A stretch of DNA of 64,000 nt from Virgibacillus ndiopensis (GCF_900187325.1 NZ_FZMZ01000005.1:186001-250000), one strand, 5' to 3'; numbered from the stretch's first letter, positions 49,017-60,666 are shown. Translations and numbers: made by a program. Notes: a model not told the origin generated them from the sequence alone.

Positions 49017-51668
49017 GTGAAATGGTATCAATTAGATGTAGAAAGTATTGAACAAAAGTTATTCGTAACTGCAAACAGAGGACTTACTGACAAACAGGTT
49101 GGAGAGCGCCGTAAGCAATATGGTATGAATGTGTTGGAAGAGGAAAAAACAACTTCTAAATGGTTGATTTTTCTAAAACAATTTCAAGATTTCATGGTTT
49201 TAGTACTGCTTGCTGCCACATTAATAGCAGGATTGCTAGGGGAATATATTGATGCAATTGCGATTATGGTAATCGTGTTGGTTAATGGGTTTATTGGCTA
49301 CTTTCAAGAACAAAAAGCCGAAAAATCACTAGCGAAGCTAAAGGAATTATCTGCACCGATTGCCACTGTTTTGCGTGAAGGAGAATGGATAAAAGTCCCA
49401 TCAAGTGAGGTAGTAGTTGGGGATGTTGTACGTGTAACGAGTGGAGATCGAATTCCTGCCGATGTACGTGTTGCAAAATCGAATAGTTTAGAAACGGAAG
49501 AATCTGCTTTAACAGGTGAATCACTCCCGGTTATGAAGCATGCTACATCGATTAGGAAAGATCATCTTGACCCGCAAGATCAGGTTAATATGGCGTTCAT
49601 GGGTACATTGGTAACTCGTGGAACTGGTATTGGGATTGTTGTCGGAACGGGTATGAATACTGTTATGGGGCAAATTGCTTCGTTAATGGTTAAAACGAAA
49701 AAAATGATTACGCCACTTGAGCATAAGCTTGCTGAGCTTGGGAAAATTTTAATTGTAGTAGCCCTAGCATTAACCGCATTAGTTGTCGTAGTAGGTGTCT
49801 ATCAGGGTCACCAATTGTACGAGATGTTTTTAGCAGGTGTATCATTAGCTGTTGCTGCAATTCCAGAAGGTCTACCAGCAATCGTAACTGTTGCGCTATC
49901 TTTAGGTGTCCAGCGAATGATTAAGAAAAAGGCAATTGTTCGAAAACTATCAGCAGTTGAGACGCTCGGATGTGCTTCTGTTATATGTTCAGACAAAACG
50001 GGTACTATGACAGAAAACCAAATGACTGTAAAAGAAGTTTATATTAATGGGGAGCATTTATATGTAACAGGTGACGGTTATGATATACGTGGTGATTTCT
50101 TTCTAGACAAAAGAAAACTAGATAGCAATTTTCCCAATTTAAAATCGATGATGCTGTATGGAATGCTTTGCAATCATGCACAATTAAAAGTTAAAAAAGG
50201 AAAATATTTTGTTGACGGGGACCCTACAGACGGGGCTTTATTGGTTGCAGCTAGAAAAATTGGGATCCAGCCAACTAATGATAACTATCGAATTGTTGAA
50301 GAGATCCCTTTTGACTCAGATCGTAAGCGAATGAGCGTTATCATAGAAGATGAAAATAATAGACGGTTTGTTATTACCAAAGGGGCACCAGATGTTTTAT
50401 TGCCAAGGACTTCGTTTTACATGGATGAAAATGGGAGAAAGCTGTTAAAATCCGCTGATAAACGGAATATCGAAGGTGCAATCAATAACATGGCATCAAA
50501 AGCCCTACGAACGATTGCTATTGGGATTAAGCCAATTTCTAACCGGGATACTTTTGAATCAGCGTTACTAGAAAAGGATTTAACTTTCATCGGGCTATAT
50601 GGCATGATTGATCCCCCAAGGAGAGAAGTGAAATCGGCTATTGCAGAATGTAGGGAAGCAGGCATTAAGACTGTAATGATAACTGGAGATCACGAAAAAA
50701 CAGCGCGAGCAATTGCTACCCACTTACAGCTACTTCCGGAAAATGGCCTTGTGCTAAACGGCTATCAGTTAAATCAAATGTCATCTTCTGAGTTGAGCGA
50801 TATTATTGACCGAGTATATGTGTTTGCTAGAGTTACGCCAGAACATAAGCTGAAAATAGTAAAGGCATTTCAAGAAAAAGGCCATATTGTAGCGATGACG
50901 GGTGATGGGGTAAACGATGCTCCGGCAATTAAGGCGAGCGATATTGGAGTAGCAATGGGACGAAGTGGAACCGACGTAACTAAGGAAGCTTCTTCGTTGA
51001 TTTTGATGGATGATAACTTCGCTACGATTAAATCAGCAATAAACGAAGGACGAAATATCTATGAAAACATTCGTAAGTTTATACGTTATTTACTTGCATC
51101 CAATGTTGGAGAAATTTTAGTAATGTTGTTTGCTATGCTACTAGCATTACCATTGCCACTCGTTCCAGTTCAAATTTTATGGGTCAACTTGGTCACAGAT
51201 GGTCTACCAGCGATGGCACTTGGGCTTGATAAACCAGAGGAAGACGTAATGAAGCGAGCTCCGAGAAGTCCAAAAGAAGGGATTTTCGCAAGAGGTCTTG
51301 GGTTTAAAATAGTTAGTCGTGGTATTTTAATAGGAATCGTGACACTAATCGCATTTATGATGTCTTATCAAAATAATCCAGACAACTTGATTTATGGACA
51401 AACAGTCGCTTTCACGACATTAGTCATGGCACAATTAATTCATGTATTTGATTGCCGGAGTGAAAAATCTGTTTTTGCTAGGAATCCATTTGAAAACATT
51501 TATCTCGTATTAGCTGTTCTATCGTCATTATTATTGCTATTGGTGGTTATCTACTTTGAGCCATTACAACCTATTTTCCATACGACCTTCTTGGGAATAA
51601 GAGACTGGATGTTTATCATCGTATTAAGTTCACTTCCAACTGTTTTATTCGGTTTTACTAAAAAGTAA
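49017..51668 (+). CDS. yloB: P-type calcium-transporting ATPase (YloB type)
   Basis: 883-residue P2A ATPase that exports Ca2+ with about ten membrane helices. The phosphorylated Asp is in CSDKTGTMTEN near residue 327, the actuator loop is LTGESLPV near 165, the hinge is MTGDGVNDAP near 630, and helix 4 carries the AAIPEGLPA site. GTG 49017 follows GGAGGG at 49003; a frame open from 48999 is rejected. In B. subtilis YloB is linked to spore formation and Ca2+ transport. Confidence 0.93.
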   Translation: MKWYQLDVESIEQKLFVTANRGLTDKQVGERRKQYGMNVLEEEKTTSKWLIFLKQFQDFMVLVLLAATLIAGLLGEYIDAIAIMVIVLVNGFIGYFQEQKAEKSLAKLKELSAPIATVLREGEWIKVPSSEVVVGDVVRVTSGDRIPADVRVAKSNSLETEESALTGESLPVMKHATSIRKDHLDPQDQVNMAFMGTLVTRGTGIGIVVGTGMNTVMGQIASLMVKTKKMITPLEHKLAELGKILIVVALALTALVVVVGVYQGHQLYEMFLAGVSLAVAAIPEGLPAIVTVALSLGVQRMIKKKAIVRKLSAVETLGCASVICSDKTGTMTENQMTVKEVYINGEHLYVTGDGYDIRGDFFLDKRKLDSNFPNLKSMMLYGMLCNHAQLKVKKGKYFVDGDPTDGALLVAARKIGIQPTNDNYRIVEEIPFDSDRKRMSVIIEDENNRRFVITKGAPDVLLPRTSFYMDENGRKLLKSADKRNIEGAINNMASKALRTIAIGIKPISNRDTFESALLEKDLTFIGLYGMIDPPRREVKSAIAECREAGIKTVMITGDHEKTARAIATHLQLLPENGLVLNGYQLNQMSSSELSDIIDRVYVFARVTPEHKLKIVKAFQEKGHIVAMTGDGVNDAPAIKASDIGVAMGRSGTDVTKEASSLILMDDNFATIKSAINEGRNIYENIRKFIRYLLASNVGEILVMLFAMLLALPLPLVPVQILWVNLVTDGLPAMALGLDKPEEDVMKRAPRSPKEGIFARGLGFKIVSRGILIGIVTLIAFMMSYQNNPDNLIYGQTVAFTTLVMAQLIHVFDCRSEKSVFARNPFENIYLVLAVLSSLLLLLVVIYFEPLQPIFHTTFLGIRDWMFIIVLSSLPTVLFGFTKK

Positions 51669-51701
51669 TTTTACAAGAGTTTGGGAAAAAAGTGTTTTAG
51701 T

Positions 51702-51770
51702 CAAAAAGAAATCCGAACTAAGAATCAAAATTCTTAAACTAGAATTTGTAATAGTTCGGATATTTCTTTT
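51702..51770 (+). terminator. Terminator of yloB
   Basis: CAAAAAGAAA plus TCCGAACTA (51702-51720) pairs with TAGTTCGGA plus TTTCTTTTTG (51752-51771), with a 2-base bulge. The loop holds a smaller AAGAATCAAAATTCTT stem. The right arm supplies the Ts. Confidence 0.75.
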
Positions 51771-51847
51771 TGGCTGTATTCTTAAACCTTACTGCTGATT
51801 ATCAATAAAATGCGACGTAAATGATTTAATTGTTAAATCTAATTCTT

Positions 51848-52203
51848 GATCGTCGTCCGGGGTCGCTACGGGCGGATGCTTTCCGCGGGCACGGCCTCAG
51901 CCTCCTCGAGAAAACACTCTGCGGGGTCTTCGGACTCGTGCTGTTCCCGCAGGAGTCACCACCCTCCGCTCACCCGGACTAGTGATGTGGTATAATGCGG
52001 TCTTCTATAACAATTTTTATTCCACCTATGGACCGTAAACGCAACACCAGCGAAGGAAATACACGGAGACTCCTGTGGGATAGTGAAGACGATGAGACCC
52101 TTTCTCACGAGGAGGCTCATCGCGAGCCCACGGAAAGCGTAGTGTATTTCCGCAGCGGTAGAAGGTCACCAGACATAATTTTTCGTCATGTCGCAGTTTA
52201 TGT
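51848..52203 (+). repeat. Dispersed palindromic repeat, copy C
   Basis: Same family as 9856 and 23355. Left blocks are GGGCGGATGCTTTCCGCGGG, CACGGCC, AGCCTCCTCGAG and GGGGTCTTCGGA; the centre is CCGCAGGAGTCACC then CTCCGCTCACCCGGACTAGT; right blocks are GGAAATACACGGAGACTCCT, GAAGACGATGAGACCC, GAGGAGGCTCATCGCGAGCC and GTGTATTTCCG. The left half is the imperfect reverse complement of the right half. It occupies most of the 692-base gap between yloB and yloC; nothing else there looks coding. Confidence 0.87.
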
Positions 52204-52299
52204 ATACTACGTATTAAGATCCAGCCAAAAGTTCTATACTTCCAATCCTATTATTGTTCTTCTTTAGACTCGAAAGTTTAAGTTATGTCCCAGCCACTT

Positions 52300-52327
52300 T
52301 TGTATTTTTTGTAATGACTGCTATAAT
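52300..52327 (+). promoter_or_regulatory. Sigma-A promoter candidate for yloC
   Basis: TTGTAT (52300-52305), 16 bases, TATAAT (52322-52327), 33 bases before the yloC start. Confidence 0.55.
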
Positions 52328-52360
52328 TAGATGAGTTATTTCATAATGGATGTGGTTATA

Positions 52361-53242
52361 ATGGTAAAAAGTATGACGGGTTTTGGACGGGATGTTGTCC
52401 ATATAGGTGAAACGACAATTACTGTAGAAATTCGTAGTGTAAATCACCGATACCTGGACTTCAACACAAAGTTTCCATCGGCATTTTTGTTTCTGGAAGA
52501 TAGAATTAAACGTGTTGTTCAATCTTATTTTAAACGCGGACGTATTGAAATTTATATCGGCATAGAAGGAGATGGATTTGTAAAAAGATCGCTTCATACA
52601 GATTGGGATTTAATGGACCAGTATATGGAACAAATCAAGCGAGCGAAAGAACGCTATAATTTGTCGGGGGAAATTCCAACATCTATTATAACTACTATGC
52701 CTGACTTATTTTCTATTCAGCGAGAGGAACAGCAAGTAGACCGGCAAACGGAATCTATTTTGACAAGTATTGAAAAGGCGTGTTCCAAAGTTAGTGAGAT
52801 GCGTGAGAACGAAGGTAAACACCTGCTGCATGATATACTAAATAGGATGGAAACGATTCGAAATACTATAACGTTATTACATACGCGTAGAGAAAGTGTT
52901 ATTAACGAGTATCGTGATCGGATATTCTGGCGGATTAATGAACATTTAGACGGACGTGCTTCAATTGATGACGCAAGAATGCTGCAGGAAATTGCTCTAT
53001 TAGCGGAAAAGGGTGATATTACAGAAGAAATTACGAGGTTATTTAGTCATATCGATCATTTTCTGCAAACAACTGAAAACCAAGATGCAATTGGTAGAAA
53101 ATTAGATTTTATTCTGCAGGAGATGCACAGAGAAACAAACACGATTGGATCCAAATCTACGGATCCAAAGATTGGTGAATGGGTTGTTTCACTAAAAAGT
53201 GATGTTGAAAAAATTAAAGAACAAATCCAAAATATCGAGTAA
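52361..53242 (+). CDS. yloC: YicC-family endoribonuclease-like protein
   Basis: 293 residues. The N-terminus VKSMTGFGRD then VEIRSVNHRYLDFNTKFP, and the C-terminal LDFILQEMHRETNTIGSKS, are the YicC/DUF1732 signatures; E. coli YicC acts in RNA decay. ATG 52361 gives the family N-terminus although its ribosome binding site is weak. It precedes remA and gmk, as in B. subtilis. Confidence 0.92.
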   Translation: MVKSMTGFGRDVVHIGETTITVEIRSVNHRYLDFNTKFPSAFLFLEDRIKRVVQSYFKRGRIEIYIGIEGDGFVKRSLHTDWDLMDQYMEQIKRAKERYNLSGEIPTSIITTMPDLFSIQREEQQVDRQTESILTSIEKACSKVSEMRENEGKHLLHDILNRMETIRNTITLLHTRRESVINEYRDRIFWRINEHLDGRASIDDARMLQEIALLAEKGDITEEITRLFSHIDHFLQTTENQDAIGRKLDFILQEMHRETNTIGSKSTDPKIGEWVVSLKSDVEKIKEQIQNIE

Positions 53243-53246
53243 ACAG

Positions 53247-53276
53247 TTGTATTTTGCATTTATTTTTTCTTATAAT
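53247..53276 (+). promoter_or_regulatory. Sigma-A promoter candidate for remA
   Basis: TTGTAT (53247-53252), 18 bases, TATAAT (53271-53276), about 80 bases before remA. Confidence 0.45.
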
Positions 53277-53355
53277 AGATATATTATATGAAACAGAGTT
53301 GTATAGATATAGATACGAAATAGCGTAAGGGGAAAATTATAAGGGGGAAGAAATT

Positions 53356-53613
53356 TTGAGTCTTCGATTAATTAATATAGGATTCGGGAATGTTGTTTCT
53401 GCCAATAGAATTATTTCTATTGTTTCACCTGAATCTGCACCAATAAAACGAATTATTACGGTGGCAAGGGATAATAATAAATTAGTTGATGCAACTTATG
53501 GCAGGAGGACAAGAGCGGTAATTATTACCGATAGTGACCATGTTGTTCTATCAGCAGTTCAACCTGAAACGGTTGGACAACGTGTTCTGAGTCATGAAGA
53601 GATTGATGAATAA
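53356..53613 (+). CDS. remA: Extracellular matrix regulatory protein RemA
   Basis: 85-residue DUF370 protein. The conserved core is [44 protein letters not shown] and LSAVQPETV. In B. subtilis RemA is a DNA-binding activator of the eps and tapA-sipW-tasA operons and of osmoprotection genes, acting in parallel with SinR control. The TTG start follows AAGGGGGAAG. A tasA locus with sinR lies 9-13 kb upstream in this window. Confidence 0.94.
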   Translation: MSLRLINIGFGNVVSANRIISIVSPESAPIKRIITVARDNNKLVDATYGRRTRAVIITDSDHVVLSAVQPETVGQRVLSHEEIDE

Positions 53614-53671
53614 AGTGAAACTTCATGCAGTGGGTGTTTGTTCCCGATGAATGTTAGTTGAACGAATCGGA

Positions 53672-53745
53672 CATTAACGGGCAGTTACCCCCTACATACA
53701 ATTATCATTTATCCTTTATGATAGGGGTTTTGCTGCTCGTTAATG
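53672..53745 (+). promoter_or_regulatory. Long stem-loop in the gmk leader
   Basis: CATTAACG, GCAG and CCCCCTA (53672-53694) pair in order with TAGGGG, CTGC and CGTTAATG (53722-53745), around a loop of about 27 bases. It ends 23 bases before gmk and has no T-run, so it is not a standard terminator. A smaller pair, CCGAT with ATCGG (53644-53670), lies just upstream. Confidence 0.55.
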
Positions 53746-53753
53746 CGGGATAA

Positions 53754-54580
<827 letters not shown>

Positions 54581-54597
54581 CATACAAAAACGAAGAT

Positions 54598-54632
54598 ATC
54601 CCTCGCTGCCATTTTCTGCGAGGGCTTTCTTT
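54598..54632 (+). terminator. Terminator of remA-gmk-rpoZ
   Basis: CCCTCGC (54600-54606) pairs with GCGAGGG (54618-54624), followed by CTTTCTTTATT. Confidence 0.8.
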
Positions 54633-54700
54633 ATTATACACTGCTTTATATGGTATAAATAAAACAACAAGGAAACTACTGATGGAGAGGGGTAAGCAGA

Positions 54701-55909
54701 ATGGTTCAAAACAAGAATATTCTTTTAGGGGTCTCAGGGGGAATTGCCGCATATAAAGCTTGTGCACTGACTAGCAAGCTAACCCAACAAGGTGCAAATG
54801 TTCGTGTGATGATGACGGAAAACGCAACTGAGTTTGTATCCCCATTAACATTCCAAGCCCTATCTAGAAACCCCGTTTACATAGACACATTCGATGAAAA
54901 GGATCCGGAAAAAATAGCGCATATCGATGTGGCTGATTGGGCGGATATTGTAATTATTGCCCCTGCTACCGCGAATATAATTGGTAAACTCGCAAACGGT
55001 ACAGCTGATGATATGCTATCAACAACATTACTTGCAACGCATGCCCGTGTATATATCGCACCAGCTATGAACGTTAATATGTATTCTCACCCTGCTGTCG
55101 TTCAAAACATGAAGCAGCTCGAAAAGTGGGGCTATCATTTTATTGAACCCGGAGCAGGGTATCTAGCATGTGGTTGGATTGGGAAAGGTCGATTAGAGGA
55201 GCCAGAGACCATTATTGAAGCGGTTCGTAATCATCAGTCTACCAATTCATTGTTGGCGGGGAAAAAAATATTAATTTCTGCTGGACCAACCCGTGAAACA
55301 ATAGATCCAGTTCGATTTTTTACGAATCGGTCTTCAGGTCGTATGGGGTTTGCACTGGCAGAGGCTGCTGCCAATTATGGTGCTGAGGTAACCCTTGTTG
55401 CCGGTCCAGTTGAGCTTGACTTAGCTGAGAATAAAATTAATCGTATAGATGTTGTTACTGCTGCGGAAATGTACGATGCCATGCACGAGCATTTTTCGAA
55501 TAATGATATTGTTATAAAAGCAGCGGCAGTCGCGGATTTTCGACCGAAGCTTATTCATGATGAGAAACTAAAAAAAGGACAAGCCGACTGGCAAATTGAA
55601 ATGGAACGTACAAAAGATATCTTGCAATCACTTGGCGAAAAAAAAACGCATCAATTTTTAGTAGGATTTGCAGCGGAAACCTCCAACCCATTAGAATATG
55701 GAATTGGGAAATTAGAGAAAAAGAATTTAGATGCTATTGTTATCAATGACGTATCAACTGAAGGTGCGGGATTTGGTGGAGATACAAATATTGTAACGTA
55801 CGTAAACAAAACATTAAATCCAGAAGAGATTACACTGGCATCCAAAAGAGAGATTGCTGAACGTATATTGAAATTTATTGAACGTGATATAAAGGATGAA
55901 GTAGAGTGA
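54701..55909 (+). CDS. coaBC: Coenzyme A biosynthesis bifunctional protein CoaBC
   Basis: 402 residues joining CoaC (FMN-dependent phosphopantothenoylcysteine decarboxylase, about 1-185) and CoaB (CTP-dependent synthetase, about 190-402). CoaC motifs are GVSGGIAAYKAC, a His in AHIDVADWAD, APATANIIGKLANG and PAMNVNMY. CoaB begins KKILISAGPTRETIDPVRF. GGAGAGGGG ribosome binding site. It overlaps priA by 4 bases (GTGA). Confidence 0.95.
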   Translation: MVQNKNILLGVSGGIAAYKACALTSKLTQQGANVRVMMTENATEFVSPLTFQALSRNPVYIDTFDEKDPEKIAHIDVADWADIVIIAPATANIIGKLANGTADDMLSTTLLATHARVYIAPAMNVNMYSHPAVVQNMKQLEKWGYHFIEPGAGYLACGWIGKGRLEEPETIIEAVRNHQSTNSLLAGKKILISAGPTRETIDPVRFFTNRSSGRMGFALAEAAANYGAEVTLVAGPVELDLAENKINRIDVVTAAEMYDAMHEHFSNNDIVIKAAAVADFRPKLIHDEKLKKGQADWQIEMERTKDILQSLGEKKTHQFLVGFAAETSNPLEYGIGKLEKKNLDAIVINDVSTEGAGFGGDTNIVTYVNKTLNPEEITLASKREIAERILKFIERDIKDEVE

Positions 55910-58314
55910 ATATAGCGAGCGTTATTGTTGATGTTCCAGCAAGCTCAATAAATCAAACCTTTGATTACAAGATACCAGAACGGTTTCAAGATGTACTTGA
56001 GAGCGGAATGCGGGTTATCGTTCCGTTTGGACCAAGGAAAATAATGGGGTTTGTCGTTAGTAGAAAAAGTGAGTCCTCGTTTAAAGGATTGAAAAATATA
56101 ACAGATGTTTTAGATATAACACCTGTTTTAACACCTGAATTACTAAAACTCGGGAAATGGCTTGCTGATGAGACGTTAAGTCTATATATCACCTCATTTC
56201 AAGCGATGCTTCCCCAAGTATTAAAATCCCAATATAGAAAAGAACTAACACGAATGACCGAAGTGGAGTTACCACATGATTTGGAGAATATTTTTGCTGG
56301 TCGTGACGTTATTTCTTATGAAGAATTTATGAGTTCTTCGGTTAGCTACTATCAATTACAAAAAGCAATTCATGACGGAGATATTGCTGTTAATTACCTT
56401 GTTAAATCAAAAATAACCAAAAAACAAGTAACCATGATAAAACCTGCATGTGCAATACATTTGTTAGAGGAAGCATATAATGATTTATCTAAACAGGCGA
56501 GAAAACAACAAGAAATTATTGCATTTTTTATTGAATATCCAAAGCCAATCGAGCTACAGAAATTAATGAATCGTTTACAAACCACACGTGCAACAATTAA
56601 AGCTTTACAGGATAAAAAATTGCTTACAACGTATAAAGTAGAAGTTTTACGGAATCCATATAATGATAATGATTTTGAAAAAACGACCGCACTAACGCTC
56701 ACTGACCAGCAGAAACAAGCAATTACACCAATCAAACAAAAAATAGCAGATAATCAACATGATGTATTTTTGGTGCACGGTGTTACTGGAAGTGGAAAAA
56801 CAGAAATTTATTTACAAGCGATTCAGGATGTGATTGATAAAGGAAAAGAAGCAATTGTGCTTGTACCAGAAATTTCACTTACTCCACAAATGGTTCACAG
56901 GTTCAAAGGAAGATTTGGATCGAATGTAGCGGTGATGCACAGTGCATTATCCAGCGGGGAAAAATATGATGAATGGCGACGTATTCATCGTAAAGAAGTA
57001 CAAGTAGTAGTTGGAGCACGATCAGCTGTTTTCGCTCCGTTTGAGAACCTTGGTATTATCATTATTGATGAAGAGCATGAAACGAGCTATAAACAAGAGG
57101 ATCAGCCGCGGTATCATGCACGCGATGTTGCCATTCACCGCGGCAAACACCATCAATGTCCAGTCATATTAGGTAGTGCTACACCTACATTGGAATCGTA
57201 TGCTAGAGCACAAAAAGGTGTTTACCAATTAGCAACTCTAGACAAACGAACTAACGAAAAAGCGATGCCAAAAGTGAAAATTGTTGATATGCGCAATGAA
57301 CTTCACGCGGGTAACCGGACGATGTTTTCACGAAGTCTTAAGGAAAAAATTGAACAATGTATGGAAAGGAAAGAACAAATTGTCCTTTTATTAAATAGAC
57401 GTGGTTATTCGACATTTGTTATGTGTCGTGATTGTGGACATGTTAAAGAATGTCCACACTGTGATATTGCACTAACTTACCATAAAAATAGTAATCAATT
57501 AAAATGTCATTATTGTTCATACGAGGAAACAATGCCATTGAATTGTCCTGAATGTAACAGTGATTTAATACGGTACTTTGGTACAGGGACGCAACGGGTA
57601 GAGGAATCATTAACACAATTAATCCCAGAAGCACGAGTAGTTCGTATGGATGTAGACACGACAAGAAGAAAAGGTGCACATGAAAAACTATTAAATCAAT
57701 TTGCAAACAAAGAAGCCGACATATTACTAGGAACACAAATGATTGCAAAGGGTCTTGATTTTGAAAATGTCACGCTAGTAGGTGTGTTAACAGCAGACTC
57801 GATGTTACACTTACCTGATTTTCGTTCATCAGAAAAAACGTTTCAATTGTTAACACAAGTGAGTGGTCGAGCTGGTAGACATGAATTACCAGGTGAGGTA
57901 ATCGTACAAACCTATACACCAGATCATTATAGTATTGAGTTAGCGAGTATTTATGATTTTAACCAATTCTATCTACAGGAAATGGCTATGCGAAAGACAT
58001 TTAACTATCCACCATATGTATTTTTGGCATTAGTAACGGTTTCTCACCAAAATCAGGTTAAGGTAGTTCAAATAACGCAAAAAATTGTCCAAATGCTAAT
58101 GAATCATATTCGTGAGGATACAGTTGTTCTAGGTCCAACTCCTTCACCAATTGCTAGGATGAAGGATAGATATCGCTACCAATGCATGGTAAAATACAAA
58201 AATGAACCACACTTACGAGCCCTTATTAAAAAGATTATTCAGCAATTTGATGACGAAATTCGAAAAGAAGATGTAACAATTACAGTAGATATGCAACCAT
58301 ATCAATTGATGTAG
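55906..58314 (+). CDS. priA: Primosomal replication-restart helicase PriA
   Basis: 802-residue 3-prime to 5-prime helicase that reloads the replisome at stalled forks. The Walker A motif is GVTGSGKTEIY near residue 295, and Walker B is DEEHE near 388. The zinc-binding cysteines are in CRDCGHVKECPHC and CHYCSYEE...CPEC (about 508-550). The N-terminal DNA-binding domain begins with SVIVDVPASSINQTFDY. In B. subtilis def follows; here fmt follows directly. Confidence 0.96.
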   Translation: MNIASVIVDVPASSINQTFDYKIPERFQDVLESGMRVIVPFGPRKIMGFVVSRKSESSFKGLKNITDVLDITPVLTPELLKLGKWLADETLSLYITSFQAMLPQVLKSQYRKELTRMTEVELPHDLENIFAGRDVISYEEFMSSSVSYYQLQKAIHDGDIAVNYLVKSKITKKQVTMIKPACAIHLLEEAYNDLSKQARKQQEIIAFFIEYPKPIELQKLMNRLQTTRATIKALQDKKLLTTYKVEVLRNPYNDNDFEKTTALTLTDQQKQAITPIKQKIADNQHDVFLVHGVTGSGKTEIYLQAIQDVIDKGKEAIVLVPEISLTPQMVHRFKGRFGSNVAVMHSALSSGEKYDEWRRIHRKEVQVVVGARSAVFAPFENLGIIIIDEEHETSYKQEDQPRYHARDVAIHRGKHHQCPVILGSATPTLESYARAQKGVYQLATLDKRTNEKAMPKVKIVDMRNELHAGNRTMFSRSLKEKIEQCMERKEQIVLLLNRRGYSTFVMCRDCGHVKECPHCDIALTYHKNSNQLKCHYCSYEETMPLNCPECNSDLIRYFGTGTQRVEESLTQLIPEARVVRMDVDTTRRKGAHEKLLNQFANKEADILLGTQMIAKGLDFENVTLVGVLTADSMLHLPDFRSSEKTFQLLTQVSGRAGRHELPGEVIVQTYTPDHYSIELASIYDFNQFYLQEMAMRKTFNYPPYVFLALVTVSHQNQVKVVQITQKIVQMLMNHIREDTVVLGPTPSPIARMKDRYRYQCMVKYKNEPHLRALIKKIIQQFDDEIRKEDVTITVDMQPYQLM

Positions 58315-58330
58315 GAAGTAGGGATATGTT

Positions 58331-59275
58331 TTGAAAAGAATCGTTTTTATGGGTACGCCTGATTTTTCTGTACCAATATTGCAAGCTCTTATCGATTCAG
58401 AATATGAAGTCGTTCTAGTGGTAACACAGCCTGACCGACCTAAAGGTAGAAAAAAAATATTAACACCACCACCGATAAAAGTTGAAGCATTAAACAATCA
58501 AATTCCCGTATTTCAACCGGAAAAATTAAAAAATGACTATCAGGAAATTTTGTCCTATAAACCGGATTTAATTGTAACTGCGGCATATGGGCAAATACTG
58601 CCTAATGAGTTGTTAACTGCTCCTGAGTTTGGCTGTATTAATGTTCATGCATCATTGTTACCGGAATTACGTGGAGGTGCACCAATCCATTATGCTATTT
58701 TACAAGGGAAAAAAGAAACCGGTATTACAATCATGTATATGGTTGAGAAGCTCGATGCTGGGGATATTCTGACACAACAGACCGTAATGATAACTGACAA
58801 TGATCATGTAGGGTCCATGCATGATAAGCTGTCAACGGTAGGTTCTGAGCTGTTAATAGAAACATTGCCACAGCTTTTTGCTCGTACTATTACACCGGTG
58901 AAGCAGGATAATAGTCAAGTAACATTTGCCTCAAATATTAAGCGAGAACAAGAGAGAATTGATTGGAATAGATCGAATGAAGACCTCTACAATCAAGTCA
59001 GGGGTCTACACCCATGGCCGGTTGCGTTTACAACTTATCAAGAAAAGCCGATGAAAATATGGTGGGCAGAAGTTGACAATACAAACTATGATGGAGAACC
59101 AGGTGAGATTGTTCGAGTAGACGAACAAGCATTTGTTGTCGTATGCGGTAACAAATTAGGACTTCGGATTACAGAAATACAGCCAGCTGGGAAGAAGCGC
59201 ATGACAGTTACGGATTATTTGCGTGGGGCACCGGATCGAATAAAATTAGGTACTAAAATGGGTGGATTGAATTGA
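58331..59275 (+). CDS. fmt: Methionyl-tRNA formyltransferase
   Basis: Formylates initiator Met-t[15 protein letters not shown] at the start, [18 protein letters not shown] near residue 110 (formyl-THF and catalytic site) and LHPWPVAF near 230 are present. TTG start. Length 314. The next gene starts on its stop codon (TTGA). Confidence 0.95.
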   Translation: MKRIVFMGTPDFSVPILQALIDSEYEVVLVVTQPDRPKGRKKILTPPPIKVEALNNQIPVFQPEKLKNDYQEILSYKPDLIVTAAYGQILPNELLTAPEFGCINVHASLLPELRGGAPIHYAILQGKKETGITIMYMVEKLDAGDILTQQTVMITDNDHVGSMHDKLSTVGSELLIETLPQLFARTITPVKQDNSQVTFASNIKREQERIDWNRSNEDLYNQVRGLHPWPVAFTTYQEKPMKIWWAEVDNTNYDGEPGEIVRVDEQAFVVVCGNKLGLRITEIQPAGKKRMTVTDYLRGAPDRIKLGTKMGGLN

Positions 59276-60621
59276 GTAATTATCAATTAAGAGATACAGT
59301 TGTAAATCTATTATTACGAATTGAACAAGATAGTGGGTTTAGCCATTTATTAATTGACCATGAAATAAAATCCGGAAAGATTGCCCCAAAGGATGAAGGA
59401 CTTTTAACAGAAATTGTGTATGGGACGACACAACGTAAATTAACGTTGGACTATTATTTAAAAGCATTTATTGATCCTAAGAAAAAACTGGATGATTGGG
59501 TTGTTATGCTACTTCGAATGTCGGTGTATCAAATGATATTTTTAGATAAAATACCAGATCATGCTATCATCCATGAAGCAGTTGAAATTGCAAAACGTAG
59601 AGGTCATAAAGGTATTTCTTCGTTAGTCAATGGTGTGCTTCGCAGTGTGCAACGCAAAGGTATTCCAGATACTTCAACTATTAAAGACAATATTAAACAA
59701 ATTGCGGTTGAAACGAGTCACCCCGAATGGTTAGTTAAACGATGGGTATCTATGTATGGTGAAAAAATCACAAGTGAAATGTGCGATGCTAATCTTGAGC
59801 GAAAAACTGTATCAATTCGTATTCAACCACTAAGAGTTTCACGTGATGAAGCAATGAATGTATTAGATGTACAAGGGATTGAAGCAAGGGAATCTGCATT
59901 TTCAGACCAAGGAATAGTTGTAGAAAAGGGAAATATTTTAAAAACGGATCTTTTTAAAAATGGATTTATTACGATTCAAGATCAAAGTTCCATGCTAGTT
60001 GCAGAAATGCTAGATGTAGAGGCGGGTATGAATGTACTTGACGCGTGCAGTGCACCTGGCGGAAAGGCAACACACATCGCTGAAAAAATGCAAAACCAGG
60101 GCATCCTCCATGCTTACGATCTTCATGCAAAGAAGGCAAAATTGGTGAGTAAAAAAGCATTAGATCTTGATTTATCAATTATTGTTGCAAATCAAGCTGA
60201 TGCAAGAAAACTGCACAACGTTCATGATGAGGAAAGCTTTGATCGAATCCTAATTGATGCCCCGTGCTCTGGTCTAGGTGTAATTCGAGGGAAGCCAGAA
60301 ATTAAATATACAAAGCAAGAGTCAGATATAGTAAATTTAGCAAATATCCAATTAGATATTTTACAACGTGTCGCACCGCTATTGAAAAAGGGTGGTCGAT
60401 TAATTTATAGTACGTGTACAGTCGATAAGGAAGAAAACGAGGGTGTAGTGAAACGTTTTCTAGAGGAGCATCCAGATTATAGCATAGATACTACATTTTT
60501 TGAGGAGCTGCCAATTAACTTAAATCAGTCACCAGGAAAAACGGATTATGGTCTGCAACTATTTCCACAGACATTTCAAACAGATGGATTTTTTCTTACA
60601 AGGTTAATTAGAAAAGCTTGA
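59272..60621 (+). CDS. rsmB: 16S rRNA (cytosine-967-C5)-methyltransferase
   Basis: 449 residues with an N-terminal NusB-like RNA-binding domain (about 1-140) and a Rossmann methyltransferase domain: SAM loop [17 protein letters not shown] near residue 260, catalytic Cys in [12 protein letters not shown] near 330, and IYSTCTV near 380. TTG start overlapping the fmt stop. B. subtilis has rlmN after it; here it is followed by a partial repeat and prpC. Confidence 0.95.
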   Translation: MSNYQLRDTVVNLLLRIEQDSGFSHLLIDHEIKSGKIAPKDEGLLTEIVYGTTQRKLTLDYYLKAFIDPKKKLDDWVVMLLRMSVYQMIFLDKIPDHAIIHEAVEIAKRRGHKGISSLVNGVLRSVQRKGIPDTSTIKDNIKQIAVETSHPEWLVKRWVSMYGEKITSEMCDANLERKTVSIRIQPLRVSRDEAMNVLDVQGIEARESAFSDQGIVVEKGNILKTDLFKNGFITIQDQSSMLVAEMLDVEAGMNVLDACSAPGGKATHIAEKMQNQGILHAYDLHAKKAKLVSKKALDLDLSIIVANQADARKLHNVHDEESFDRILIDAPCSGLGVIRGKPEIKYTKQESDIVNLANIQLDILQRVAPLLKKGGRLIYSTCTVDKEENEGVVKRFLEEHPDYSIDTTFFEELPINLNQSPGKTDYGLQLFPQTFQTDGFFLTRLIRKA

Positions 60622-60666
60622 ATTACTTTTTAATTAGGTAAAGCTGTTTATGGAATCGTCCAGTGG

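Noticed and set aside
51995-52267. 90-codon open frame after yloB
   Set aside because: Lies in repeat copy C. The equivalent frame is not open in copies A and B.
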